Notes under the pieces: model-generated | Told to the model about the DNA's origin: nothing | Seen by the model: only the letters and a program-made list of their open reading frames with translations | Databases searched by the model: none | Shown here: positions 54,412-62,202 of the stretch, piece by piece | Position numbering within the stretch: position 1 is the first letter of the stretch | Layout: each line of letters starts with the position of its first letter | Translations under genes and position numbers: made by a program | Assembly (NCBI RefSeq): GCF_021249345.1 | Contig: NZ_CP089588.1 | Location: 1,550,001-1,614,000, forward strand | Length of the DNA: 64,000 nucleotides | Source of the DNA: Halobacterium wangiae | GTDB taxonomy: Archaea > Halobacteriota > Halobacteria > Halobacteriales > Halobacteriaceae | Direction of reading: 5' to 3'

Positions 54412-54483
54412 GGGCTCGTAGATCAGCGGTAGATCGCTTCCTTCGCAAGGAAGAGGCCCTGGGTTCAAATCCCAGCGAGTCCA
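54412..54483 (+). tRNA. tRNA-Ala (anticodon CGC)
   Basis: Acceptor GGGCTCG pairs with CGAGTCC, D-arm GATC..GATC, anticodon stem CTTCC/GGAAG with loop TTCGCAA, T-arm CTGGG-TTCAAAT-CCCAG. The G3-T70 pair of alanine tRNA is present. Discriminator A. No intron. Confidence 0.93.
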
Positions 54484-54515
54484 TGGTTCTCCGAATCCTA
54501 CGCGGCGAGCGGCGG

Positions 54516-54971
54516 CTACGGCGTCGTGAACGTGAACGTGTCGCGGGCGCCCGTGGGGTTGACGACGACGCGGGTGTGCGCGCCGTCGGCGAGCGTGACG
54601 TTCACGCGGACGCGCAGGAGCCCCCCGGGCCGCCACTGGTCGTCGTCGAGGACGGTCGTCCGGACGTCGGACTCGTGGTGGCCGTTCACGAGGACGGTGA
54701 CGCCACTGGGGGTTCCGGGGAGGGTGCTGGCGCCGACGTTCTTCACGTAGAGCGTGAGCGTGTCGGTGTCGTTGTCGTACACCGCGGCCGGGCTGTCGGG
54801 GTCGCTGACGATGACGATCTCGGCGTCGGTCTGGGCGCTCTCGACGTCGCTGCGCTCCTCGATGGCGTTGCCGAGACGGCTCGCGCTCTCGGTCATGGTG
54901 CCCGCGAGCACCGCGGCGACGAGGATGGCAGCGATGAACAGCACGAGGTGTGCGGACGACACCGAGGCCAT
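54516..54971 (-). CDS. arlG: Archaellum stator-like protein ArlG (FlaG)
   Basis: 151 residues if started at MASVSSAHLVLFIAAILVAAVLAGTM, the hallmark N-terminus of FlaG/ArlG. The rest is an Ig-like extracellular beta domain (LTLYVKNVGASTLPGTPSGVTVLVNG). ArlF/ArlG anchor the archaellum motor to the S-layer. It lies apart from any other archaellum gene. An in-frame start 37 residues upstream is possible but would hide the signal-like segment. Confidence 0.82.
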   Translation of the reverse strand: MASVSSAHLVLFIAAILVAAVLAGTMTESASRLGNAIEERSDVESAQTDAEIVIVSDPDSPAAVYDNDTDTLTLYVKNVGASTLPGTPSGVTVLVNGHHESDVRTTVLDDDQWRPGGLLRVRVNVTLADGAHTRVVVNPTGARDTFTFTTP

Positions 54972-55121
54972 CAGGCCCACCTCGTGGTCGGAGCGCGCGC
55001 CATTGTCGTACGCTTCCGCGGGAGACGTTTCAATGTTCGTTCCGTCGGTCGGGACACGAGGCCCCTCGATAGCACGTGTCAAGATTTATGGTGGTGGGGC
55101 GAAACGTGATTGCAAGCAGTC

Positions 55122-55655
55122 ATGCGAGGGGAGGGAATCGAGGGGGAGTCGACGCACGTTCTCGTCGCGGGGACCGGGGATTCGGTCGCGACACCGGCCG
55201 TTACGGACGAGTGTAGCGTGCTCGGCGTGACGTACGAGACGGACGCGGAGACGTGGCTCGGGCGCTGGGCCGGGGACGTCGAACGGGCGGCGGTCGTGAG
55301 CGTCGGGGAGCGCTCGCGGTCCGCGGCGAGTACGAGCGCCAGTGGGCGCCCGCTCACCGCGGTGACGGGTATCGTCGAGACAGTCCCCGACGAGACCGAC
55401 GTGGGGACCGTCGGGTCGCTCGTCCACGACTACCTGTCGGCGTGGGCGGACGACGGCGAGACAACGGTGTTCGTGGACGACCTGGCGGCCGTCATCGACC
55501 GCACGTCCACGGAGACGGCGTTCCGGTTCGTCCACGCCGTCCTGTCGTGTGCGGACGCGACGGGTGCGCGGGTGGTCGTGACCCTCGACCCCGACGCGTA
55601 CCCGCCACACGTCGTCGGGACGTTCGCCGAACTGTTCGACGACGTGCGACGCTAG
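55122..55655 (+). CDS. RecA/KaiC-like domain protein without P-loop, unknown
   Basis: 177 residues. GESTHVLVAGTGDSVATPAVTDE, SVLGVTYETDAETWLGRW and TVFVDDLAAVIDRT have the layout of haloarchaeal KaiC-like proteins that follow archaellum or signalling genes, but there is no Walker A Gly-Lys-Ser/Thr. ALSCADATGARVVVTLDP is the last core strand. It is divergent from arlG, with 150 bases between, and convergent with corA (shared CTAG). The family likeness is by eye. Confidence 0.6.
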   Translation: MRGEGIEGESTHVLVAGTGDSVATPAVTDECSVLGVTYETDAETWLGRWAGDVERAAVVSVGERSRSAASTSASGRPLTAVTGIVETVPDETDVGTVGSLVHDYLSAWADDGETTVFVDDLAAVIDRTSTETAFRFVHAVLSCADATGARVVVTLDPDAYPPHVVGTFAELFDDVRR

Positions 55656-56632
55656 AGCCAGTTCTCCCGGCGGAAGTAGCCGACGAGTATCGCCGCCATC
55701 AGCGCCATGCCGAGCATCACCGCTGGGTAGCCGAACTCCCAGCCGAGTTCGGGCATGCTCGTCGGGGTCCCCTCGAAGTTCATCCCGTAGATGCCGGCGA
55801 CGAACGTCAACGGCAGGATGATGGTCGCGACGACGGTGAGCGTCTTCATCACCTCGTTGGTGGACATCGACAGCGCGTTCAGGTAGATGTCCCGCGCGCC
55901 GTTCGTGAGGTCGCGGTACGTCTCCGCGAGGTCGACGAGCTGGACCAGGTGGTCGTAGACGTCCCGGTAGAACTTCTCGGTGTTCTCCTCGATCTGTTCG
56001 GGGTCGCCACGGGCGAGCGCACCGACCGCGTCCCGGGTTGGCCACAGCAGGCGCCGCACCGACAGCAGGTCCCGTCGGAGGCTGTTGATGCGTTCGAGGA
56101 CGTCGTCGCCGGTGGCGTCCATCACGTCGTTCTCGACGGCCTCGATGTCGTCCTCGATCTCGTCGAGGATCTCGTAGTAGTCGTCGACGATGCGGTCGAT
56201 GCCGCGGTAGGCGGTGAAGTCCGGGCCGAAGGACAGCAGCCGGGGGTCGTCGCGGTCGACGCGCTCCCAGACGGCGTCGAGGGCGGGCAGGCGCTCGGGT
56301 TCGATGGTCACCAGCCAGTCGTCGCCGAGGAAGAAGGCGATCTGCTGGTCGCGGAGTTCGTCGGCGAACGCGACGTCGCCGCGGCGCAGCGTCGCGGCCT
56401 TCAGGAGGACGAACGTGTGGCCGTCGAACTCCTCGACCTTCGGCCGGACGTCCCCGAAGACGTCCTCTATCTCGAGGTGGTGGAGCCCGTAGCCGTCGGT
56501 GACGTCCCGGAGTTCCTCCTCCGCCGGGTCGACGACCCGGACCCACGTCGTGCCGGCCTCGTCCCGCGCCGCCGCCGCGTCGTCGTACTCGGCGTGGATC
56601 CCGTCCGCGTAGACGACGGTGTGGACGGTCAC
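55652..56632 (-). CDS. corA: CorA-type divalent cation channel
   Basis: 326 residues. The end of the protein has two membrane helices, with the diagnostic YGMNF between LPLTFVAGI and the last helix AVMLGMALMAAILVGYF. The long cytoplasmic part is helical (VENDVMDATGDDVLERINSLRRDLLSVRRLLWP). It admits magnesium or cobalt as a pentamer. The GTG start overlaps the stop of a tiny upstream membrane gene (GTGA), so its translation depends on that gene. Confidence 0.93.
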   Translation of the reverse strand: MTVHTVVYADGIHAEYDDAAAARDEAGTTWVRVVDPAEEELRDVTDGYGLHHLEIEDVFGDVRPKVEEFDGHTFVLLKAATLRRGDVAFADELRDQQIAFFLGDDWLVTIEPERLPALDAVWERVDRDDPRLLSFGPDFTAYRGIDRIVDDYYEILDEIEDDIEAVENDVMDATGDDVLERINSLRRDLLSVRRLLWPTRDAVGALARGDPEQIEENTEKFYRDVYDHLVQLVDLAETYRDLTNGARDIYLNALSMSTNEVMKTLTVVATIILPLTFVAGIYGMNFEGTPTSMPELGWEFGYPAVMLGMALMAAILVGYFRRENWL

Positions 56633-56793
56633 GTCGCTACCTCCGAGTTCCCGCCGATGCTCGCGAGCGTGACGCCGACGATGACGGCGGTCACGCTGAA
56701 CGCGCGCCCGGGGTACGGAGTGGCGATTCCCAGGAGGTAGCCCGCGACACCCACTCCTGTGAGCCCCAGGCCGAACGCCCGCAGTCGATCCAT
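56629..56793 (-). CDS. 54-residue membrane protein coupled to corA
   Basis: ATG at 56793 begins MDRLRAFGLGLTGVGVAG, and two hydrophobic halves (LGLTGVGVAGYLLGIATP, AFSVTAVIVGVTLASIGG) follow. The TGA overlaps the corA GTG by four bases, a sign of translational coupling. It is too short for usual gene finders. Its role may be in the channel complex or only in coupling. Confidence 0.6.
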   Translation of the reverse strand: MDRLRAFGLGLTGVGVAGYLLGIATPYPGRAFSVTAVIVGVTLASIGGNSEVAT

Positions 56794-56835
56794 ACCCCTC
56801 CCTCTTCGCGGACCGTCAAAAAAGGCGACCCCGTG

Positions 56836-57306
56836 CTACTCGAGCCGTTCTTCCTGGTAGCTCCCGTCGTAGGCTCCCTCGTGTGCCGCCTCGGAGAGCA
56901 CTAGCTGGGCGACGCGGGCGCCTCGCTCCAGTTCGACGTCGTGGTGGACCTCCAGCAGGCCCTCTCCCTTCCCCGTGTAGCCGGCGTCCCAGACGGCCGT
57001 GTTCAGCATGCAGGAGTTCCGCATGAGCGACGACCGCGGGTAGAGGAAGCCGACGTGGCCCTCGGGGATGGAGATGGTCTCGGCGTACTGGAGGATGTAG
57101 CCGCCCGGCGGGAGGTCGAAGGTGTCGTCGTCTCCCTCTGGCTGTCTGGCCTCCCGGTCGCCGATGGACTTCCCGTCCCGGCCGATGCGTCCGGCTTCGA
57201 CCTGTTCGAGGACGGCCTCGACGGTCAGGTCCACGCCGTTGGGCTGTATCTGCGCCTCGTCGACAGGGTCGACGTGCTCGGCGACGAACGCTCCGCTCTT
57301 GAACAT
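56836..57306 (-). CDS. dut: dUTPase / dCTP deaminase-like nucleotidohydrolase
   Basis: 156 residues. IQPNGVDLTVEAV, YPRSSLMRNSCMLNTAVWDAGYTGKGEGLLEV and RGARVAQLVL are the conserved motifs of the dUTPase superfamily. The archaeal members either hydrolyse dUTP or deaminate dCTP; I lean to dUTPase, since the Glu of deaminases (in the RxSLGR-x-G-E layout) is not evident. It keeps uracil out of DNA. Confidence 0.85.
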   Translation of the reverse strand: MFKSGAFVAEHVDPVDEAQIQPNGVDLTVEAVLEQVEAGRIGRDGKSIGDREARQPEGDDDTFDLPPGGYILQYAETISIPEGHVGFLYPRSSLMRNSCMLNTAVWDAGYTGKGEGLLEVHHDVELERGARVAQLVLSEAAHEGAYDGSYQEERLE

Positions 57307-57432
57307 ACGCTCACTGTACGTGCTGCCCGGTTAGCGGTTGCGTTGTGGGCCGAACGTGTGTCTCGTCCACACGCCTCAATTAAGGAATGAGGGGCTGTAT
57401 TAGGCGAATCCCCGAATCCTGAAACACGCGGG

Positions 57433-57440
57433 ATTTATAA
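57433..57440 (+). promoter_or_regulatory. TATA box of the aconitase gene
   Basis: ATTTATAA lies 27-34 bases before the ATG, the distance for a leaderless archaeal transcript. GCGGG just before it could be the BRE. Confidence 0.6.
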
Positions 57441-57466
57441 TCGTAGAAGGTCCATCTTCGCACGCT

Positions 57467-59452
57467 ATGGGACAGACGCTCACGGAAAAAATTCTCGATG
57501 ACCATCTCGTCGAGGGCGAACTGACGCCCGGCGAAGAAATCGGCATCGAGATCGATCAGACGCTCTCCCAGGACACCACTGGGACGATGGTCTGGCTGCA
57601 GTTCGAGGCGCTGGAGATGGACGAGGTCCAGACGGAGCTCGCGGCGCAGTACTGCGACCACCAGACGTACCAGTTCGACTTCAAGAACACCGACGACCAC
57701 CGATTCCTGCGGTCTGCGGCCGGCACGTACGGCGCGTACTTCTCCCGACCGGGCAACGGCATCTGCCACAACGTCCACAAGGAGAACTTCGCGGCGCCCG
57801 GCAAGACCCTGCTCGGCTCGGACAGCCACACGCCGACGCCCGGCGGCCTCGGCCAGCTGGCGATCGGCGCGGGCGGCATCGACATCGCGGTCGCCATGGG
57901 TGGCGGCCCCTACTACGTCGAGATGCCCGATGTCGTCAACGTCCGTCTGGAGGGTGAGCTCCCCGAGTGGGCCACCGCGAAGGACGTCATCCTCGAGATG
58001 CTCCGTCGCCTCTCGGTGAAAGGCGGCGTCGGCAAGGTGCTGGAGTACACGGGGCCGGGCGTGGAGACGCTCTCGGTGCCCGAGCGCACCACCATCACGA
58101 ACATGGGGACGGAACTCGGTGCGACCTCCTCCATCTTCCCGACCGACGAGACCACGAAGGAGTGGATGGCGAACTTCGACCGCGAGGACGAGTTCGTCGA
58201 GCTCACGCCGGACGAGGACGCCGAGTACGCCGACGAGATCGTCGTCGACCTCTCGGACCTCGAACCCCTCATCTCGACGCCGTCGATGCCCGACAACGTC
58301 GTTCCCGTCCGCGAGGTCGCGGGCGAGAAGGTCGAGCAGGTCGTCGTCGGCTCCTGTACGAACGGCGGCTACGAGGACATCCTCCCGGCCGCGAAGATGC
58401 TCGAGGGCCGGCAGATCAACCCCGGCACCGAGATGATCGTCGCGCCCGGCTCCAAGCAGGCCTCCGAGATGCTCGCCCGCCAGGGCTGGACCGCGGAGAT
58501 GATGGCGGCCGGCGTCAACTTCTCCGAGGCGACGTGTGGCGCGTGTATCGGTATCGGTCACGTGCCCGCCTCCGACTCCGTCTCGCTGCGGACGTTCAAC
58601 CGCAACTTCGAGGGTCGCTCCGGCATCGAGGACGACTCCGTCTACCTCTGCTCGCCGGAAGTCGCCGCCGCGGCCGCCCTCAAGGGCGAAATCGTCGACC
58701 CGCGTGACCTCGCCGACGAACTCGGCGACCTCGAGGACCCCGGCTTCGAGATGGGGACCACGTACACCGCGGGCTACGGCGAAGGCGACGCCGACATCAT
58801 CACGCCCGAGGAGGCCATCGACGACGACCTCATCAAGGGCCCGAACATCTCCAGTGTGCCCGTGAAGGACCCCATCGACGCGGACGTCTCCGGTGAGACG
58901 CTCCTGAAGATGGGCGACAACATCACCACGGACCACATCATCCCGGCGACCTCCGACATCCTCAAGTTCCGCTCGAACATCGAGCGGCTCTCGGAGTTCA
59001 CGCTCTCGCGCATCGACGACACGTTCGCCGAGCGCGCGAAGGCCACCGACAGCGGCGTCATCGTCGCCGGCGAGAACTACGGCCAGGGGTCGTCCCGCGA
59101 ACACGCGGCGATGTGCCCGATGTTCCTCGGCGTCGAGGCGGTGCTCGCACAGAGCTTCGCCCGCATCCACAAGGCCAACCTGTTCAACTTCGGTCTCATC
59201 CCCCTCGCCATCGACGAGGAGACCTACGACCGCATCGAGCAGGGCGACGACATCGAGATCGTCGACGACGCCCGTGCGGGCGTCGAGTCCGGCCAGGAGG
59301 AGTTCACCATCCGCGTGAACGACGACTGGGAGGCGACCGCCCACCTCGACGCCTCCGAGCGCGAGCGGCGCACGCTCGCCGCCGGTGGCAAGCTCTCGCT
59401 GACGAAGCAGCGCCACGGCGAGGACAGCGGCGCGGCGCCCGCCGACGACTAA
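57467..59452 (+). CDS. acn: Aconitate hydratase
   Basis: 661 residues, the long archaeal monomeric type with mobile swivel domain at the C-terminus. The 4Fe-4S ligands are in VVGSCTNGGYED and ATCGACIGIGH. GSDSHTPTPGGLGQLAIGAGGIDIAVAMGG is the family active-site stretch, and NYGQGSSREHAAMCPMFLGVEAVLA lies in the swivel domain. It isomerises citrate to isocitrate in the cytoplasm. It stands alone with its own TATA box. Confidence 0.96.
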   Translation: MGQTLTEKILDDHLVEGELTPGEEIGIEIDQTLSQDTTGTMVWLQFEALEMDEVQTELAAQYCDHQTYQFDFKNTDDHRFLRSAAGTYGAYFSRPGNGICHNVHKENFAAPGKTLLGSDSHTPTPGGLGQLAIGAGGIDIAVAMGGGPYYVEMPDVVNVRLEGELPEWATAKDVILEMLRRLSVKGGVGKVLEYTGPGVETLSVPERTTITNMGTELGATSSIFPTDETTKEWMANFDREDEFVELTPDEDAEYADEIVVDLSDLEPLISTPSMPDNVVPVREVAGEKVEQVVVGSCTNGGYEDILPAAKMLEGRQINPGTEMIVAPGSKQASEMLARQGWTAEMMAAGVNFSEATCGACIGIGHVPASDSVSLRTFNRNFEGRSGIEDDSVYLCSPEVAAAAALKGEIVDPRDLADELGDLEDPGFEMGTTYTAGYGEGDADIITPEEAIDDDLIKGPNISSVPVKDPIDADVSGETLLKMGDNITTDHIIPATSDILKFRSNIERLSEFTLSRIDDTFAERAKATDSGVIVAGENYGQGSSREHAAMCPMFLGVEAVLAQSFARIHKANLFNFGLIPLAIDEETYDRIEQGDDIEIVDDARAGVESGQEEFTIRVNDDWEATAHLDASERERRTLAAGGKLSLTKQRHGEDSGAAPADD

Positions 59453-59532
59453 CGCTCCGTTCTTTCTTTCTTTCGCCGCGACTCCCAGCCGCTGCCACAG
59501 ACACTTTATCCGCGGTCCGCTTAGCGGGGAGC

Positions 59533-60033
59533 GTGACGACAGCTGAGTCCGCGGACGCCACGTCGTCGATCCGACAGGCGACCCGCGCGGACCTGCTGGA
59601 GGTGTTCCGCATCGAGCAGTCCGTGTTCCCCCAGCCGTGGCCGTACTCCGGGTTCGAGCGCCAGCTACAGACGCCGGGGTTCCTCGTCAGCGAAGCGAGC
59701 GGCGACGGGGAGCCACCAACCATCGTCGGCTACGTGGTCGCGGACACCGTCTCGAACCACGGCCGGCCGCTCGGCCATGTGAAGAACCTCGCCGTCCACC
59801 CCGAGCGACGCGGCGAGGGCATGGGGCAGGCGCTGCTGGAACGGGGGCTCGCGGTGCTCTCGTCGCTCGGCGTGGAGCGCGTGAAACTCGAGGTCCGGGA
59901 GAGCAACGAGGCGGCCCGCGGCCTCTACGAAAAGTACGGGTTCGAGTACCTGCGGACCATCTCGGCGTACTACGCCGACGGTGAGGACGCCCACGTGCTG
60001 GTGGCGGACGTCGGCGACCGTGACGCGTTTTAG
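59533..60033 (+). CDS. rimI: RimI-like N-acetyltransferase (GNAT)
   Basis: 166 residues from a GTG start. FRIEQSVFPQPWPYSGFERQL is the typical opening of RimI/Ard1-like enzymes. Motif A is VKNLAVHPERRGEGMGQALLERGL, and ESNEAARGLYEKYGFEYLRTISAYYADGEDAHVL completes the active site. In archaea this group acetylates protein N-termini. It is 22 bases upstream of a DUF5810 gene, possibly in one transcript. Confidence 0.9.
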   Translation: MTTAESADATSSIRQATRADLLEVFRIEQSVFPQPWPYSGFERQLQTPGFLVSEASGDGEPPTIVGYVVADTVSNHGRPLGHVKNLAVHPERRGEGMGQALLERGLAVLSSLGVERVKLEVRESNEAARGLYEKYGFEYLRTISAYYADGEDAHVLVADVGDRDAF

Positions 60034-60055
60034 GAGGTAGCCCCACGCTGTGGGT

Positions 60056-60421
60056 ATGGGCTACGAGTGTCCGGTCTGTACCACCGAGGAGGCCGACGGC
60101 GAGCACCTGGCGAACCACCTGGCGTTCACGGCGCTCGTCCGCGGCGGCGAGCACGAGGCGTGGCTCGACGACCACGTTGCGGACTGGGCGGACCGCGACC
60201 CCGAATCGCTGGCGCCCGAGGTGACCCCGCACGCGACGGAGACGGAGACCGAGCCGTCGAGTGAACCACACGGCCACGACCACGAGATGCCGGCCGTCGA
60301 ACGGACCGGGAACGCGAACGTGTCGGGGGATGCCGCGGAGATTCTCGAGGAGGCACAGCGGCTGACAGAGGAGATGCGTGGCGAGGACAGCGAGGACGAG
60401 CGAAGCGAGTCCTCGGAGTGA
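60056..60421 (+). CDS. DUF5810-like zinc-finger protein
   Basis: 121 residues. YECPVCTTEEADGEHLANHLAFTALVRGGEHEAWLDDHV fits the haloarchaeal DUF5810, where C-x2-C and later His residues form a single finger. The C-terminus is disordered. Its last codons (DSEDERSESSE) are derived from the hairpin 60391-60415. A DUF5809 gene follows; the two families often sit together as far as I remember. Confidence 0.72.
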   Translation: MGYECPVCTTEEADGEHLANHLAFTALVRGGEHEAWLDDHVADWADRDPESLAPEVTPHATETETEPSSEPHGHDHEMPAVERTGNANVSGDAAEILEEAQRLTEEMRGEDSEDERSESSE

Positions 60422-60446
60422 GTGAACGGTGAGCGAAGCGAACCGT
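60391..60446. repeat. Two hairpins with the same 11-base loop
   Basis: CGAGGAC/GTCCTCG (60391-60397 with 60409-60415) and ACGGT/ACCGT (60426-60430 with 60442-60446) both enclose the loop GAGCGAAGCGA. The same loop, reversed, lies in the hairpin at 21220-21248. The first hairpin overlaps the end of the DUF5810 gene. Confidence 0.7.
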
Positions 60447-60523
60447 GAGCCGTACGGACAACGATGCGGCTTGACCCGTCAGCGTCCGAAAGTGAGTAGG
60501 GCGTGGCGGACGCCTCCAGAACT

Positions 60524-60943
60524 ATGACCGAGACACGCGGCCTGCTCGCGCCAGAGACGGCGGCCGAGGTCCGCGAGCGCTTCGAGGCGGTCGGGACGCC
60601 GGCACAGACGGTCACCCGCGAGATTGCACGCGCGATGGAGTTCCCGAAGGAGGAGTACGACGAGCGCGTCACCGGCGAGGTGGTGGCGACGGCCCGCGAC
60701 GCGCTGTTCGCGTCGCTGCTCCGGGTCGAGGTGGGCGACCGCGAGGAGTTCGCGGACGCCAAACGCGACTACCCTGACGCGGAGGTCCTCGAGAACGGGA
60801 GCCCGGACGTCGACGGCGTCGCCTGGCACTACGTCCCGTTCGCGGACGTGCTGGTGGCGACGACGTTCCAGAACGAACCGGACGCCGCGGTGGCGACGCT
60901 GCGGCGCATCGCGTTCGGGAAGTTCTACCGCGACGTGCTGTAG
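60524..60943 (+). CDS. DUF5809-like haloarchaeal protein
   Basis: 139 residues from the ATG. GLLAPETAAEVRERFEAVGTPAQTVTREIARAMEF, ERVTGEVVATARDALFASLL and FQNEPDAAVATLRRIAFGKFYRDVL match the haloarchaea-only DUF5809. An in-frame GTG seven codons upstream is possible. The last 19 bases overlap the convergent DtxR gene. Function unknown. Confidence 0.72.
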   Translation: MTETRGLLAPETAAEVRERFEAVGTPAQTVTREIARAMEFPKEEYDERVTGEVVATARDALFASLLRVEVGDREEFADAKRDYPDAEVLENGSPDVDGVAWHYVPFADVLVATTFQNEPDAAVATLRRIAFGKFYRDVL

Positions 60944-61362
60944 TCCGCACAGCACTCCTCGAAGTCGGCGTCCGGCGCGCGGCACTCGCCCGTGCAGGGG
61001 TGGTCGATGTATTGTTTGAGCGCCATCGCCGTCTCCTCGGTGAGCGCCTGGCCGATCTGTTCGGCGTCGGCATCCGGGAGCTGGAGGTCGTCGGTCGCGA
61101 AGTTCTCCACGAGACAGCGCTTCCACATCAGTTCGCGGGTGACCGACTCGCCCGCTTCGGTGAGGGTCGCGCCCTCGTAGCGCTCGTAGTCGACGAGACC
61201 CTCCTTGGCGAGCATGCCGAGGCGTTCGGTGACGGTCGCGGGGTTGACGTCGAGGCGGTCGGCGACCTCGCCGGTCTTCGCCGGTCGGCCGGACGTCGCG
61301 CTGGCGAGCAGGATGGCACTCAGGTACCGTCCAGCGCTCTCCGTGACCTCTGCGCCACTCAT
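60925..61362 (-). CDS. DtxR/SirR-family metal-dependent repressor
   Basis: 145 residues. The N-terminal winged helix contains GRPAKTGEVADRLDVNPATVTERLGMLAKEGLVDYERYEGATLTEAG. The dimerisation part has the metal ligands in ELMWKRCLVENF, and the C-terminal HPCTGECRAPDADFEECCADY is the Cys-rich end common in haloarchaeal SirR/Idr. It binds DNA when loaded with iron or manganese. The iron-box palindromes at 44862-44911 are a natural target, but other DtxR paralogues may exist in the genome. Confidence 0.9.
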   Translation of the reverse strand: MSGAEVTESAGRYLSAILLASATSGRPAKTGEVADRLDVNPATVTERLGMLAKEGLVDYERYEGATLTEAGESVTRELMWKRCLVENFATDDLQLPDADAEQIGQALTEETAMALKQYIDHPCTGECRAPDADFEECCADYSTSR

Positions 61363-61446
61363 CGCCTGAGTCTCCGCCACTCGGAGGGATAAGGCTGTTC
61401 CCCGCCGAGCCGTGGGACGTTTTGCGCCAGGTGCCCAACGGGACCC

Positions 61447-62019
61447 ATGGACGACCACGAGTGGCCCGTGCTCGCCTCGGAGACGGAGTACGAGACCTGC
61501 TGGTACGACGGCGGTTACGACCGCGTCGAACAGCCCGACGGCACCGAGAAGACCTACTACTGGGCGTCGCTCCCGCCGGCCGTCGTGGTGGTGGCCGTCC
61601 ACGACGGCGACGTGCTGTTCGTCGACCAGTACCGGCCGACCATCCGCGAGCAGTGCATCGAGTTGGTGGCAGGTGTAGTCGAAGAGTCCGAGGAGGAGAC
61701 AGACGAGGCGTCACCCGAGGAGGGCCGGGAGTCCTACGTCGCGGCGGCCGCCCGCGAACTCCGGGAGGAGACCGGCTACGTGGCCGACGACGTCCACTTC
61801 CTCCAGGAGTTCTACGCGGCGACCGGCGTGCTCCGGCACAAGCGCGGCATCGTCTACGCGGAGGGGTTGACGGAGGTGGGCCAGGAACTGGACGACAACG
61901 AGTTCCTCACCGTCGAGCGCATCCCCGTCGAGGACGCGTTGCACGCGGCCCGCGAGCTACCGGCTAACGACGCGACCATCGAGGGGCTGTTGCTCGCGAA
62001 GGCGGACGGCTACCTGTAG
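61447..62019 (+). CDS. NUDIX hydrolase, ADP-ribose pyrophosphatase-like
   Basis: 190 residues. The Nudix box GRESYVAAAARELREETGYV is intact, and it is preceded by DGDVLFVDQYRPTIREQCIELVAGVVEE, which is typical of ADP-ribose pyrophosphatases (the box itself carries an insert of acidic residues before it). It cleaves nucleoside diphosphates linked to another group. Divergent from dtxR; convergent with a 37-residue gene with overlap of ten bases. Confidence 0.88.
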   Translation: MDDHEWPVLASETEYETCWYDGGYDRVEQPDGTEKTYYWASLPPAVVVVAVHDGDVLFVDQYRPTIREQCIELVAGVVEESEEETDEASPEEGRESYVAAAARELREETGYVADDVHFLQEFYAATGVLRHKRGIVYAEGLTEVGQELDDNEFLTVERIPVEDALHAARELPANDATIEGLLLAKADGYL

Positions 62020-62123
62020 CCCAGCGCGGCCGCGAGCATCGGGTCGCGGTGGTCGGGGTCGACGTCCGCCGCTTCGTCGTCTTCGAGGAGGTAGGTCGGT
62101 ACGTAGCGCGTCTCCCGTTCCAT
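62010..62123 (-). CDS. 37-residue protein, unknown
   Basis: The frame MERETRYVPTYLLEDDEA ends with DPDHRDPMLAAALGYR, acidic and rich in aromatic residues at the ends, as in small haloarchaeal proteins. An upstream extension to 62273 would be Ser/Arg-rich and antisense to the rhodanese gene. Overlaps the NUDIX 3' end. I judge it more likely than not to be real. Confidence 0.45.
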   Translation of the reverse strand: MERETRYVPTYLLEDDEAADVDPDHRDPMLAAALGYR

Positions 62124-62154
62124 GGTACTCTGTACCACGCCGACTGCCTTCGGT

Positions 62155-62178
62155 GTTACGGCGACCGAAAGCCGTAAC
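62155..62178. promoter_or_regulatory. Inverted repeat between the 37-residue gene and rhodanese gene
   Basis: GTTACGGC and GCCGTAAC form perfect 8-base arms around an 8-base spacer, 25 bases before the rhodanese start and 31 bases before the start of the minus-strand gene. This could be an operator for both divergent genes. Confidence 0.4.
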
Positions 62179-62202
62179 GCCGCGGGCCACCACACTCGGG
62201 GC

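Noticed and set aside
54242-54483. The two tRNA genes as attachment site of an integrated element
   Set aside because: No integrase, repeated tRNA 3' end or composition shift is visible nearby.
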